Notes under the pieces: model-generated
Seen by the model: only the letters and a program-made list of their open reading frames with translations
Told to the model about the DNA's origin: nothing
The model's database searches: none
Program-made: the position numbers and the translations under genes
Shown here: positions 1-8,196 of the stretch, piece by piece
How positions within the stretch are numbered: the stretch's first letter is position 1
How the letters are laid out: each line of letters starts with the position of its first letter
From: Arthrobacter rhizosphaerae
GTDB lineage: Bacteria > Actinomycetota > Actinomycetes > Actinomycetales > Micrococcaceae
Reading direction: 5' to 3'
Length of the DNA: 64,000 nucleotides
Assembly: GCF_023062595.1 (NCBI RefSeq)
Contig: NZ_JALLAN010000004.1
Location: 124,001 to 188,000, forward strand

Positions 1-1
1 A

Positions 2-640
2 GTCTTCAGCCTCGGTTCGTTTGGCGCAGGCATCAAGACAGCCGATACTGGCTCACTCGAACCCGTACGGCAGCTGGGGGCGGCGAGGGCTTATGACGGC
101 GTTGGGATCGCCGAGGCACTGACCGACGTCGGGGCGCTCTTCTCGGCCCATGACCTTTCCACGCCCATGAACGTGACGGCCGCCTTCGCCGAGGCCTGGG
201 TGGAGGCGTCGTCGCTCCTGAGCGTAGCGATTTCCTGCACCGATCCCGCCAGCGGGCTCTCCACCTGGCCGCATTTCAGGAACCGGCTCTACGAACTTTA
301 CGGCGCACACGAGGACGTCAGCCGGCGTTTCCTGCTTGCCGTCCTCAGGCACCCGAGCCATCACGGTGCAGGGCGACGCTGGGAACTCGAAGCCAGGATC
401 GGCCACATCTGTGCCGACAACTTCGCCCGGAGCGGAACAGTTCTGAGTCGTGCGCCCGACGCCGTCATCGTCCTATCGGAGCGGACTCAGGACGCCTTCG
501 GACGAATCAACAGTTGTGCCGCGGAACTGAACATCCTGCTGACCGGGCAGTTCCCGGGAGCGAAGGTGAGGATCGACGTCGAACCCCTTCCTGACGATGT
601 TCAGGATGTAGCCAGGCTCTTGGACAGCCTGCGGCGGTGA
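2..640 (+). CDS. C-terminal part of an unrecognised protein (5' end outside window)
   Basis: The frame is open from base 2 to a TGA at 638-640, giving about 212 residues, so the gene starts before the window. An ATG at 167 lies inside the frame, but the upstream codons read as ordinary protein. I do not recognise the family. Near residue 80 the stretch DPASGLSTWPHFRNRLYELY resembles the opening of a GGDEF domain (D..TGL.NR..F...L), but no GG(D/E)EF loop follows. If related, it is degenerate and probably does not make c-di-GMP. The gene ends about 60 bases before a strong hairpin and converges on the DUF779 gene. Confidence 0.6.
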   Translation, partial: VFSLGSFGAGIKTADTGSLEPVRQLGAARAYDGVGIAEALTDVGALFSAHDLSTPMNVTAAFAEAWVEASSLLSVAISCTDPASGLSTWPHFRNRLYELYGAHEDVSRRFLLAVLRHPSHHGAGRRWELEARIGHICADNFARSGTVLSRAPDAVIVLSERTQDAFGRINSCAAELNILLTGQFPGAKVRIDVEPLPDDVQDVARLLDSLRR

Positions 641-700
641 CCGCGTAAAAGAACTGCTTTGCCTGGCCCGCTGGGGGTGTCAGGCAAGGCCGTACCACCG

Positions 701-735
701 AGGGAGGTCTCCTGCTAATTGCAGGAGACCTCCCT
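701..735. terminator. Bidirectional rho-independent terminator
   Basis: Perfect 15-bp inverted repeat (arms 701-715 and 721-735, loop TAATT) followed on the plus strand by a T-rich run. It lies between two convergent genes (stops at 640 and 785) and probably serves both. Confidence 0.85.
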
Positions 736-784
736 TTTGCTTTTGCCCGTACTGACTTCCGTGTCCGTACTGCCGGGACCTTTC

Positions 785-1237
785 TTAGCCGGAGGACGCA
801 CCGGCTGATCCGGATGCCCAATCCATCAGGGTTGACCGGATAAGGAACCGCTTGCCCTCGGGGGCTTCCACTGAGAACCCGCTGCCTCTGCCAGCCACCA
901 CGTCAACTGTCAGATGGGTGTGGCTCCAATAGTTGAACTGTTCCCTGGACATCCAAAATTCAAGGAACTGGGCGTCTTCCTGTTGCACACTGAGGGCTCC
1001 GGATCCAGCTGATATATCGAACCGGCCCAGCAGTACGTCAGAATTGCCGGTGTGGAACTCGCCGAGCGGGAAGCACATCGGGGAGGAGCCGTCACAGCAG
1101 CCTCCTGATTGGTGGAACATCAAGGGACCGTACTGGATCCACAGCTTGCGCAACAGCTTCACAGCTTCAGGCGTGAGCGCTACCCGGGAGAATTCTTCCC
1201 CCGGCATCGTCACCGCCGCCTCCAGCCTGGCCGGCAT
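785..1237 (-). CDS. DUF779 domain protein, aldehyde dehydrogenase partner
   Basis: 150 residues. The conserved Cys-rich core GGCCDGSSPMCF (Cys47, Cys48, Cys55) and the C-terminal pattern SHTHLTVDV identify DUF779 (PF05610), a small family of unknown biochemistry that commonly follows acetaldehyde-type dehydrogenase genes. Its ATG (1235-1237) begins only two bases after the stop of the upstream aldehyde dehydrogenase (1240-1242), so the pair is almost certainly cotranscribed and translationally coupled. The cysteines suggest metal or thiol chemistry in support of the dehydrogenase; that role is inferred. It ends at the shared terminator at 701-735. Confidence 0.9.
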   Translation of the reverse strand: MPARLEAAVTMPGEEFSRVALTPEAVKLLRKLWIQYGPLMFHQSGGCCDGSSPMCFPLGEFHTGNSDVLLGRFDISAGSGALSVQQEDAQFLEFWMSREQFNYWSHTHLTVDVVAGRGSGFSVEAPEGKRFLIRSTLMDWASGSAGASSG

Positions 1238-1239
1238 GT

Positions 1240-2763
1240 CTAGAAGAAGCCAAGCTTGTTTTCGGAATAGCTGACCAGGAGGTTTTTGGTCTGCTGATAG
1301 TGGTCCAGCATCATCGAGTGGTTTTCGCGTCCGATGCCTGAGGACTTGTAACCGCCGAACGCCGCCCCTGCCGGGTAGGCGTGATAATTGTTGACCCAGA
1401 CCCTGCCGGCCTGGATTTCACGTCCGGCCCGGTACGCAACGTTGCCGTTGCGGGACCAGACCCCGGCGCCAAGCCCGTAGAGAGTGTCATTGGCAATGCC
1501 CATGGCGTCGTTGTAGTCGCTGAAGCGTGTCACGGAGACCACTGGACCGAAGATCTCCTCTTGGAAGATCCTCATCTTGTTGTGGCCCTCGAAGATGGTC
1601 GGTTGGACGTAGAAGCCGCCGGCCAGGTCGCCTTCCATTTCCACACGGGCGCCGCCGGTGAGCAGCTTCGCCCCCTCCTGCCTGCCAATATCGATGTACG
1701 AGAGAATTTTCTCCAGTTGGTCATTGGAAGCCTGGGCGCCGAGCTGCGTTTCAGTGTCGAGCGGGTTGCCCTGGATGATCCTTTCGGTCCGGGCTACGGC
1801 GTCAGCCATGAATGACTCGTAGATGTCCTCCTGGACCAACGCACGGGAGGGGCAAGTGCAGACTTCGCCTTGGTTGAAGGCAAACAGAGTGAAACCCTCC
1901 TGCGCCTTGTCATAGAACGCATCGTTTGAATCGGCGACGTCGTTGAAGAAGATGTTGGGGCTCTTACCACCGAGCTCCAGAGTTACCGGGATCAGATTTT
2001 GACTGGCGTACTGGCTGATGAGCCGGCCAGTAGTGGTCTCCCCCGTGAAGGCGATCTTGCGGATCCGGGAACTCGAGGCCAAGGGCTTACCGGCCTCGAC
2101 GCCGAAGCCGTTGACCACGTTGAGAACACCGGCCGGCAGGAGGTCCCCGATCAGTTCCACCAGGACCAGGATGGAAGACGGCGTCTGCTCCGCCGGCTTA
2201 AGGACGACGGCGTTGCCTGCAGCGAGCGCCGGGGCCAGCTTCCACACGGCCATCAGGATGGGGAAGTTCCAGGGGATAATCTGGCCGACAACGCCAAGAG
2301 GCTCATGGAAGTGGTAGGCCGTCGTGTCGTCATCGAGCTGGGAAAGCCCGCCCTCCTGGGCACGGACGGCGCTGGCGAAGTAGCGGAAATGATCGGCTGC
2401 CAAGGGAATGTCCGCGTTGAGCGTTTCCCGGATTGGCTTGCCGTTGTCCCACGATTCGGCGACAGCCAGCATCTCAAGGCTGGCATCAATCCGGTCGGCG
2501 ATTTTGTTCAGGATGGCCGCGCGCTCTGCGACGGATGTCTTGCCCCACGACGGCGCAACCTTGTGTGCAGCGTCAAGTGCGAGTTCGATATCCTCGGCAG
2601 TACCGCGGGCGACCTCGCAGAAAGCTTTGCCCGTAACCGGAGTGATGTTTTCGAAGTACTGGCCCTTCACGGGGGCAACCCACTCGCCGCCGATCCAGTT
2701 CTCGTAGCGGTCTTTGAAGGTGACCTTGGAACCCTCTGTGCCGGGTTGGGCGTAAACAGTCAT
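1240..2763 (-). CDS. NAD-dependent aldehyde dehydrogenase (AcoD/ExaC/AldB type)
   Basis: 507 residues, full length for the family; oxidises an aliphatic aldehyde such as acetaldehyde to the acid in the cytoplasm. Visible residues are the PWNFP segment (165-169), the LKPAEQTP cofactor region (K189), the general base in LELGGKSPN (E263) and the nucleophile in [11 protein letters not shown] (C302, with a second Cys at 304). The ATG has AAAGGAG about 8 bases upstream. A GAF-domain regulator lies immediately upstream and DUF779 immediately downstream, the arrangement known for acetoin- or ethanol-linked AcoD-type enzymes. The exact substrate cannot be read from sequence. Confidence 0.93.
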   Translation of the reverse strand: MTVYAQPGTEGSKVTFKDRYENWIGGEWVAPVKGQYFENITPVTGKAFCEVARGTAEDIELALDAAHKVAPSWGKTSVAERAAILNKIADRIDASLEMLAVAESWDNGKPIRETLNADIPLAADHFRYFASAVRAQEGGLSQLDDDTTAYHFHEPLGVVGQIIPWNFPILMAVWKLAPALAAGNAVVLKPAEQTPSSILVLVELIGDLLPAGVLNVVNGFGVEAGKPLASSSRIRKIAFTGETTTGRLISQYASQNLIPVTLELGGKSPNIFFNDVADSNDAFYDKAQEGFTLFAFNQGEVCTCPSRALVQEDIYESFMADAVARTERIIQGNPLDTETQLGAQASNDQLEKILSYIDIGRQEGAKLLTGGARVEMEGDLAGGFYVQPTIFEGHNKMRIFQEEIFGPVVSVTRFSDYNDAMGIANDTLYGLGAGVWSRNGNVAYRAGREIQAGRVWVNNYHAYPAGAAFGGYKSSGIGRENHSMMLDHYQQTKNLLVSYSENKLGFF

Positions 2764-2904
2764 TTGCTGGCTCCTTTGCGTGCAACATGATGGCGGCCGT
2801 CGCTGCGTTGATGACGGTAACCGTTGCGTTCAGCCTAGGAGCGGGGAGGTTGCAGCAAGGTTGCGATGGCGGAGGCACAGGTTCAGCATCGGTAACCAGA
2901 GCGG
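2764..2904. promoter_or_regulatory. Promoter region of the aldehyde dehydrogenase with repeated GGTAACC
   Basis: 140 bases between the regulator stop and the dehydrogenase start. The octamer CGGTAACC occurs twice (2815-2822 and 2890-2897); its core GGTNACC is self-complementary. GTTGC is also repeated (near 2823, 2849 and 2860). These are candidate sites for the neighbouring GAF regulator, by inference from position only. Confidence 0.35.
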
Positions 2905-4290
2905 CTACACCCCGAGTTCGGCGTCCAGTCTTTCCACATCGGCGACGACGGCGGCCCGCTTGGGTGAGCGGGGAGGCAGCAGCTTCAACGCTGCTTTGCG
3001 GATCTCAAGATCGTCTCTGGCCTCGGGAAGCCCGGCGTATTTGAGGAGGGCTTCTGCGCTGCCATCACTGAGGACCGCTTCACGCAACAGGAAAGATACC
3101 CGGCTACGAAGTGCGATGATGCCGGGAGCTTCGGAGCGCGGCAGAACGGCGCCGCGGTAAATTTCCAACGCGATCCGGTGCGCTCCGCGTTGCAGGCATT
3201 TGAGGACCTGGGCGGAGTCCGGTTGAAGGTCCACAAGTAGTTTGTAGGGCCGGGAAGCGGGAACTGCCCCAGGGTTAAGTTGCTCAAGAACCTTGCGCAG
3301 GCGCACCATCTCCGCCCGCAAAGTCATGGTGGAGGTGACACCTGGATACAGGAGCGTACCCAGTTCCTCAGCGCTGAGCCCGTCCGGGTGGATGCTGAGC
3401 AAAGCCAGGATTTCACTATGGCGTGCTGAAAGGGCCAGGGTAACGCCTTCAATACTGAGCAGGGCCTGATCCCGGCCAAGCAGCTGAAGGCTGTTGCGGT
3501 ACAGGCTCTTGGAATCCGTAACTACAGCGTTTCCCGATCCGGCAGCAATTGCCGGGCTCCGCCGTCGGGCAGTCACTGTTTTCCGGGAAGCAGCGAGCTG
3601 AAGCCGTTCCACCCGCAAGTGGGCCTCCGCCGCCGCTACCGTCGCTACTACCAGCGAAAGCGTATGTGCTGCCACCGCTGCCTCCGTTCCGGTGATGTCC
3701 ACGACGCCGAGAACCGCCCCGGAATCGGGATCGTGGAAGGGAACTGCCGTGCAGCTCCACGGATGGACCGAGCGCTGGAAATGCTCGGCACCGGAAATCT
3801 GAATGCCCCGGTCCAAGGCCAATGCTGTACCCGGCGCGCTGGTGCCGACGGTGGCCTCTGACCAATCCGAACCCGGGACGAACATCATGCCCTCCGCCCG
3901 CCGACGCATCTCCCGATCTCCCTCCACCCACAGGAGCCGGCCCACCTCATCGCCAACAGCCACCAGCAGTCCGCTGTCGTGGCTCGGCAGGACCAGGAGC
4001 TTGTGGATGACCGGCATGATGGTGGCGAGCGGGTGCTGCCGGCGGTATTCCTCAAGCTCATCGAGGTCCATGGCCAAGGGCGCCTCAGGATTGTCGGGGT
4101 TGGCCCTCAACTGCATGGAGCGCTGCCAGGATTCCCGAACCAGGGTGCGGATACCTGGGAAGGGGCCGCCGGGAATCTCGTGGTCATGCAAGGCGGGGAC
4201 GCCCGCTTTCGCAGGATCAATATGGTCGTGGCTCGCGACAGCGAGCTGTTGACGGGCGGCGTCGGTAGCCGGTCGAACCACATTCTTCAT
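2905..4290 (-). CDS. GAF-domain transcriptional regulator (AcoR-like sensor half, wHTH-like C-terminus)
   Basis: 461 residues from the ATG at 4288-4290, chosen because GGGGAG stands just upstream; an in-frame start at 4320 lacks such a site. The N-terminal half (RESWQRSMQLRANPD, then a GAF-like region at about 65-210 with WSEATVGTSAPGTAL and VLGVVDITG) matches the AcoR sensor family. The C-terminus has no sigma-54 AAA+ domain or Fis helix. Instead, around 270-340, it has a winged-helix-like segment (SARHSEILALL, GLSAEELGTLLYP, TLRAEMVRLRKVLEQL). It lies directly upstream of the aldehyde dehydrogenase on the same strand and probably controls it. Confidence 0.85.
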   Translation of the reverse strand: MKNVVRPATDAARQQLAVASHDHIDPAKAGVPALHDHEIPGGPFPGIRTLVRESWQRSMQLRANPDNPEAPLAMDLDELEEYRRQHPLATIMPVIHKLLVLPSHDSGLLVAVGDEVGRLLWVEGDREMRRRAEGMMFVPGSDWSEATVGTSAPGTALALDRGIQISGAEHFQRSVHPWSCTAVPFHDPDSGAVLGVVDITGTEAAVAAHTLSLVVATVAAAEAHLRVERLQLAASRKTVTARRRSPAIAAGSGNAVVTDSKSLYRNSLQLLGRDQALLSIEGVTLALSARHSEILALLSIHPDGLSAEELGTLLYPGVTSTMTLRAEMVRLRKVLEQLNPGAVPASRPYKLLVDLQPDSAQVLKCLQRGAHRIALEIYRGAVLPRSEAPGIIALRSRVSFLLREAVLSDGSAEALLKYAGLPEARDDLEIRKAALKLLPPRSPKRAAVVADVERLDAELGV

Positions 4291-4377
4291 TGAACTCCCC
4301 TGGCGAGCACGTCTATCCACTGTAGTTCTTGCCAGTGTGCATGGCCATGGCTCGGCCGGGGAACCAGTATGCGGGCG

Positions 4378-5826
4378 TCAGCCCTCTGAGCCCCGTGAAA
4401 TCTCGATCATTTCCTCACGCGGAACCACCTTGACACGCTCACGGATGATGCCGGACCCGGTCTCCCCGGACCAGGTCACCCCGAGTTTCAACTCGTGGGC
4501 GTCGAGACGGTTCCAGCCCTCCCAGGTGGTGTACCGGATTCCCCGTTCCTCCAGCAGCCGGATGATGGCCTGCGGATCAGGATTCTTTGCGGGAGGAAGC
4601 GTCAGCCGGTCCTCCAACAGGAAGCCGATGGTTTCCAATGCATCGCCCTTGGTATGGCCGATCAGCCCCACCGGTCCCCGCTTGATCCAACCGGTGGTGT
4701 AGATCCCTGGTACTGGCTCGCCATACTCGTCAAGTACCCGGCCTCCCTCGTTCGGGATCACACCGTACTTGGCGTCGTACTCGAGTTCGTCCAACGGGGA
4801 GCCGTGATAGCCAATGGCACGGTAGACAGCCTGGACCGGGTAGTCGATGAACTCGCCGGTCCCCTTGACATGTCCCGTCCCGTCGAGCTGCATGCGCTCG
4901 AACTTGATGCCGGCCACTTTACCGGCACCCTCGCCGCTGTCGCTTCCGTAGATCTCGACAGGGCTGTGCAAAAAGTGCAGGTGCAGGCGGCGCGACGACG
5001 GGACGTCCGCCTCGGTGTGCTCCTCCGCCAGCCAGTTGGTCATGGTGTTGACCATCGTCTTGATCTGGTTGTTGCTACGGATGGCTTCCTCGGAGGCTTC
5101 ATCGAACTCGAAGTCCTCGGGATACAGCACTATGTCCACGTCCTTGGCGTGGCTGAGTTCGCGCAGTTCCAACGGCGTGAATTTCACCTGAGCAGGACCG
5201 CGGCGGCCGAACACGTGCACATCAGTGACGGGGGAATTCTTCAGCGCCTGGTACACGTTGTCCGGGATTTCCGTCGTCAGCAGCTCATCCGCGTGCTTGA
5301 CCAGCATGCGGGCAACGTCCAGGGCCACGTTTCCATTGCCGATGACCGCAATTTCCTTGGCATCCAACGGCCAGTCCCTGGATACGTCCGGATGTCCGTC
5401 GTACCAGGACACAAAATCCGCGCCGCCAAATGAGCCCTCCAGTTCGACCCCGGGCACGTCCAGCTCCGCATCCTTGATGGCGCCGGTGGAGAAAATCACG
5501 GCGTCATAGAAGGCACGGATGTCGTGAAGGGTCAGATCCCTGCCATAAGTAACGTTGCCGAGGAAGCGGATATCGCCTCGGTCCAGCACCTTGTGCAGGG
5601 CATTGACGATTCCCTTGATCCGGGGGTGGTCCGGAGCCACACCGTAACGGATGAGGCCATACGGGGCGGGATGAGCCTCGAACAGATCGATGCTGACCTC
5701 GAAATCCCCATCCTTGACCTCATTGGACTTGGTGAGGATGTCCGCCGCGTAGACCCCTGCCGGCCCGGCGCCGATGATCGCGACACGGAGGGGCCGTTTG
5801 GGCGTGTTTTCTGCCGAACTGGTCAC
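4378..5826 (-). CDS. fprA: Ferredoxin-NADP+ reductase, adrenodoxin-reductase type (FprA)
   Basis: 482 residues, typical for actinobacterial FprA/FdxR-like flavoproteins that pass electrons between NADPH and ferredoxin. The FAD dinucleotide motif GAGPAG is at 19-24 and the NADP-binding GNGNVA at 163-168. The conserved YGLIRYGVAPDHP and WIKRGPVGLIGHTKGDA segments are present. A close paralogue lies at 22352-23818 in the sulfur island. This copy stands between the GAF regulator and a topoisomerase gene, with no obvious redox partner next to it. No [4Fe-4S] ferredoxin extension is visible, so it is the plain FprA form. Confidence 0.92.
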   Translation of the reverse strand: MTSSAENTPKRPLRVAIIGAGPAGVYAADILTKSNEVKDGDFEVSIDLFEAHPAPYGLIRYGVAPDHPRIKGIVNALHKVLDRGDIRFLGNVTYGRDLTLHDIRAFYDAVIFSTGAIKDAELDVPGVELEGSFGGADFVSWYDGHPDVSRDWPLDAKEIAVIGNGNVALDVARMLVKHADELLTTEIPDNVYQALKNSPVTDVHVFGRRGPAQVKFTPLELRELSHAKDVDIVLYPEDFEFDEASEEAIRSNNQIKTMVNTMTNWLAEEHTEADVPSSRRLHLHFLHSPVEIYGSDSGEGAGKVAGIKFERMQLDGTGHVKGTGEFIDYPVQAVYRAIGYHGSPLDELEYDAKYGVIPNEGGRVLDEYGEPVPGIYTTGWIKRGPVGLIGHTKGDALETIGFLLEDRLTLPPAKNPDPQAIIRLLEERGIRYTTWEGWNRLDAHELKLGVTWSGETGSGIIRERVKVVPREEMIEISRGSEG

Positions 5827-5898
5827 GGGAGCCCTTCTGAAACTGGAGACTGCACGAGCTCATGCCGCGCACAGTATCCAATTCTAGTAGCCTGTCCG

Positions 5899-6897
5899 TC
5901 AGCCGGCGTTCTGGATGGAGACCACCTGCCCTTCGCGATACAGAAGAGCCCGAAGCTCAGCTTCCGCCGAATCCAGGCGTCTGGGATCTATCGTCTCGCC
6001 GTCCGAGAAATGGTCCAACAAACGCGGGTCAACGTAACTCTTTCGCGCAATAGAAGGCGTATTACCAAGAACTGCCGCAGCCTCCCGCATAGCCTGACTG
6101 ATGGCAGCCTTGCGGGCTGCCACTGATTTTTGCGGTCCACTCCGGGCCAGGCTCACGGCGGCAGCAACAGTTCCACGCAGGGTCCTGAAGTCCTTCGCGG
6201 TGAAGTCGGACCCGGTCCGTTCCTTCACATAGGTGTTGATATCGGCGCTGGTTACGGGATGCCACCTCCGGCGTTCCCGGTAGGCCAGGAGACGGGCATT
6301 CCCGCCCCGTTTCTTGAGGATGCGCATCAGTGGCGCAAGGTCGGGATCATCGATATCCGATTCCCAGGTCTTCCCGCTCTTGGCAGGAAAGCTGAGCAGT
6401 AAAGTGTCCTTCCGCACCTTTACGTGGGCGCAGAGCAGGGTGGCCAATCCGTGGCTGCCATTTTCGTTGGTGTACTTCTCCGACCCCACCCTTAATGATC
6501 CGCTATCCAACATCCTGAAAGCCGCTGCCAGGACCCGTTCGCGTGAGAGCCCCTCAGACCGCAGATCCATGGTGACGCGGCGCCGTGCGGAGGGGAGGGA
6601 CTCGGCAAGCTGCAGGGCGCGGTCAAATTTCACCCGGTCTTTACGTTCGCGCCATTCCGGGTGGTAGATGTATTGGCGTCGGCCAACAGCATCAAGGCCG
6701 GTCGCCTGGATGTGCCCATTATCAAAGGGCGAGATCCAGACATCCGTCCAGGCCGGCGGGATCCCGATGCTCTCCAGCCGATCACGGACAGGACCCGGCG
6801 GCAACGTGGTGCCATCCAGGTCCCGGTAGCTGAAGCCCTTTCCGGCAGCCACCCTGCGGTAGCCCCGACCCGAGGCGTTGCTCCGCCTGAGCCTCAT
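5899..6897 (-). CDS. DNA topoisomerase IB (poxvirus-like)
   Basis: 332 residues. Relaxes supercoiled DNA through a 3'-phosphotyrosyl intermediate. The N-terminal domain (GFSYRDLDG, RLESIGIPPAWTDVWISP, GRRQYIYHPEWRERKDRVKFDR) and the catalytic domain (LRVGSEKYTNENGSHGLATLL, DFRTLRGTVAAA, KSYVDPRLL) match bacterial homologues of poxvirus topoisomerase IB. The catalytic tyrosine is Y288, with Arg and Lys residues of the active site visible in the SEKY and FRTLRGT stretches. It appears monocistronic. The palindromic element at 6934-6943 lies about 36 bases upstream of its start and recurs before other genes in the window. Confidence 0.93.
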   Translation of the reverse strand: MRLRRSNASGRGYRRVAAGKGFSYRDLDGTTLPPGPVRDRLESIGIPPAWTDVWISPFDNGHIQATGLDAVGRRQYIYHPEWRERKDRVKFDRALQLAESLPSARRRVTMDLRSEGLSRERVLAAAFRMLDSGSLRVGSEKYTNENGSHGLATLLCAHVKVRKDTLLLSFPAKSGKTWESDIDDPDLAPLMRILKKRGGNARLLAYRERRRWHPVTSADINTYVKERTGSDFTAKDFRTLRGTVAAAVSLARSGPQKSVAARKAAISQAMREAAAVLGNTPSIARKSYVDPRLLDHFSDGETIDPRRLDSAEAELRALLYREGQVVSIQNAG

Positions 6898-6933
6898 GGA
6901 ATGCTTTCCTGCCCATGCATCATGATCACAATG

Positions 6934-6943
6934 GTAAGCCTAC
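6934..6943. promoter_or_regulatory. GTARGCYTAC element upstream of topoisomerase IB
   Basis: Reads GTAAGCCTAC on plus, GTAGGCTTAC on the coding strand. The 14-base context GTCAGTAGGCTTAC on the coding strand is identical to that at 17728-17741 upstream of the AI-2E exporter. Probably an operator or part of a promoter. Confidence 0.5.
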
Positions 6944-7030
6944 TGACTAACTCCGAGACCAGGGCAGTTTGAACAGGGTTCTTTTCTCTCTGGGCGGAAT
7001 ACTGGCAGCAGCTGTGATGTTCTTGACTTT

Positions 7031-8092
7031 GTGCCTACACCTCACGGATCCTCCTCTGCCAGTGTTGCCAGTTCTGACCCCGTGGCGGGCCCTTCAATGA
7101 AAACTGGACCTTCCATGGAATCCCATTCCGGAGCCCCCTTGGCCACTCCGGCTGGACAAAAGCCTGGCCTGAAGGCAGTGGATAAGGACACGACGGCGGG
7201 GATCCTCTTCGGGATTGGCGCCTACGGCCTGTGGGGGCTGCTTCCCATCTACTTCTTCGTGCTGCAACCGGCCGGAGCTGTGGAGATTGTGGCCAACCGG
7301 GTGGTGTGGTCGCTCATATTTTGCGCACTCTTGATTACGGTCACCCGTTCCTGGCATGTGCTTGTGGGCGCTTTCAAGGACCGCTCAGTTTTTGGAACGC
7401 TTGCCATTGCGGCAGGGCTCATCGCCGTGAACTGGCTGACCTACACCTTCGGAGTAACCACCGGCCAGGCAGTGGAGGCATCCCTGGGCTACTTCATCAA
7501 CCCGATCGTCTCGGTCCTGCTGGGCGTGTTTGTCCTGAAGGAAACACTGCGTCCCATGCAGTGGGCCGCCGTCGGAATCGGTTTTGTCGCGGTAGTTGTT
7601 CTGACGATTTCCTACGGCAAGCTGCCCTGGATCGCCCTCACGCTGGCCGTCAGTTTCGGTTTGTACGGCTTCGTGAAAAAGCGCGTGGGCCCGAAGGCGG
7701 ACGCCATCACCAGCCTCACCGTGGAGACCATTGTGCTGGCACCGCTCGCGGCAGCCACCATGGTTTTCCTTGCCTTCACAAACACCGCCACCCTGACCAA
7801 TAACGGGGCTACCCACTTCTGGCTGCTGCTGTCCTCCGGCATCATCACAGCTGTTCCCCTGGTGTTCTTCGGCGCCTCCGCCAGACGGCTGCCCATGACC
7901 AGCATCGGCCTGCTGCAGTACTTCGCTCCGGTCCTCCAGTTCGTCATAGCCCTGGTGGTGTTCCAGGAGGCCATGACCACGGGACGGTGGATCGGCTTCG
8001 GCGTGGTCTGGCTTGCGCTCCTGATACTCACAGTGGACATGCTGATTCATGCCCGGAAGAACTCGGCCGCGCGGAAGCTGGCCCGCCCCTAG
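7031..8092 (+). CDS. rarD: EamA-family permease RarD
   Basis: Up to 353 residues with about ten hydrophobic segments. The opening IGAYGLWGLLPIYF, the PAGAVEIVANRVVWS stretch and the LLQYFAPVLQFVIALVVFQE segment identify RarD of the drug/metabolite transporter superfamily, an inner-membrane permease of unknown substrate (named for chloramphenicol sensitivity in gamma-proteobacteria). The first ~50 residues are polar and low in homology. The GTG at 7031 is the longest start, but ATG codons at 7097 and 7115 are as likely, since none has a strong ribosome binding site. It converges on gabT across a palindromic repeat. Confidence 0.88.
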   Translation: MPTPHGSSSASVASSDPVAGPSMKTGPSMESHSGAPLATPAGQKPGLKAVDKDTTAGILFGIGAYGLWGLLPIYFFVLQPAGAVEIVANRVVWSLIFCALLITVTRSWHVLVGAFKDRSVFGTLAIAAGLIAVNWLTYTFGVTTGQAVEASLGYFINPIVSVLLGVFVLKETLRPMQWAAVGIGFVAVVVLTISYGKLPWIALTLAVSFGLYGFVKKRVGPKADAITSLTVETIVLAPLAAATMVFLAFTNTATLTNNGATHFWLLLSSGIITAVPLVFFGASARRLPMTSIGLLQYFAPVLQFVIALVVFQEAMTTGRWIGFGVVWLALLILTVDMLIHARKNSAARKLARP

Positions 8093-8100
8093 GAAAACAA

Positions 8101-8163
8101 GCGCGAACTGGCAGCTGATGCCCTCAACATCGTGATTTGAGGGCACCTGCTGCCAGCTCGCGC
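8101..8163. repeat. Intergenic palindrome, family A (copy 1)
   Basis: Arms 8101-8127 and 8137-8163 pair at 24 of 27 positions, starting GCGCGAACTGGCAGCT. A related element is at 22278-22339. Both lie between convergent genes, so a terminator role is plausible, though neither has a T-run. Confidence 0.75.
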
Positions 8164-8196
8164 TCGTGGTGCGTTGGTGCTGTGCAGGAAGGACTC

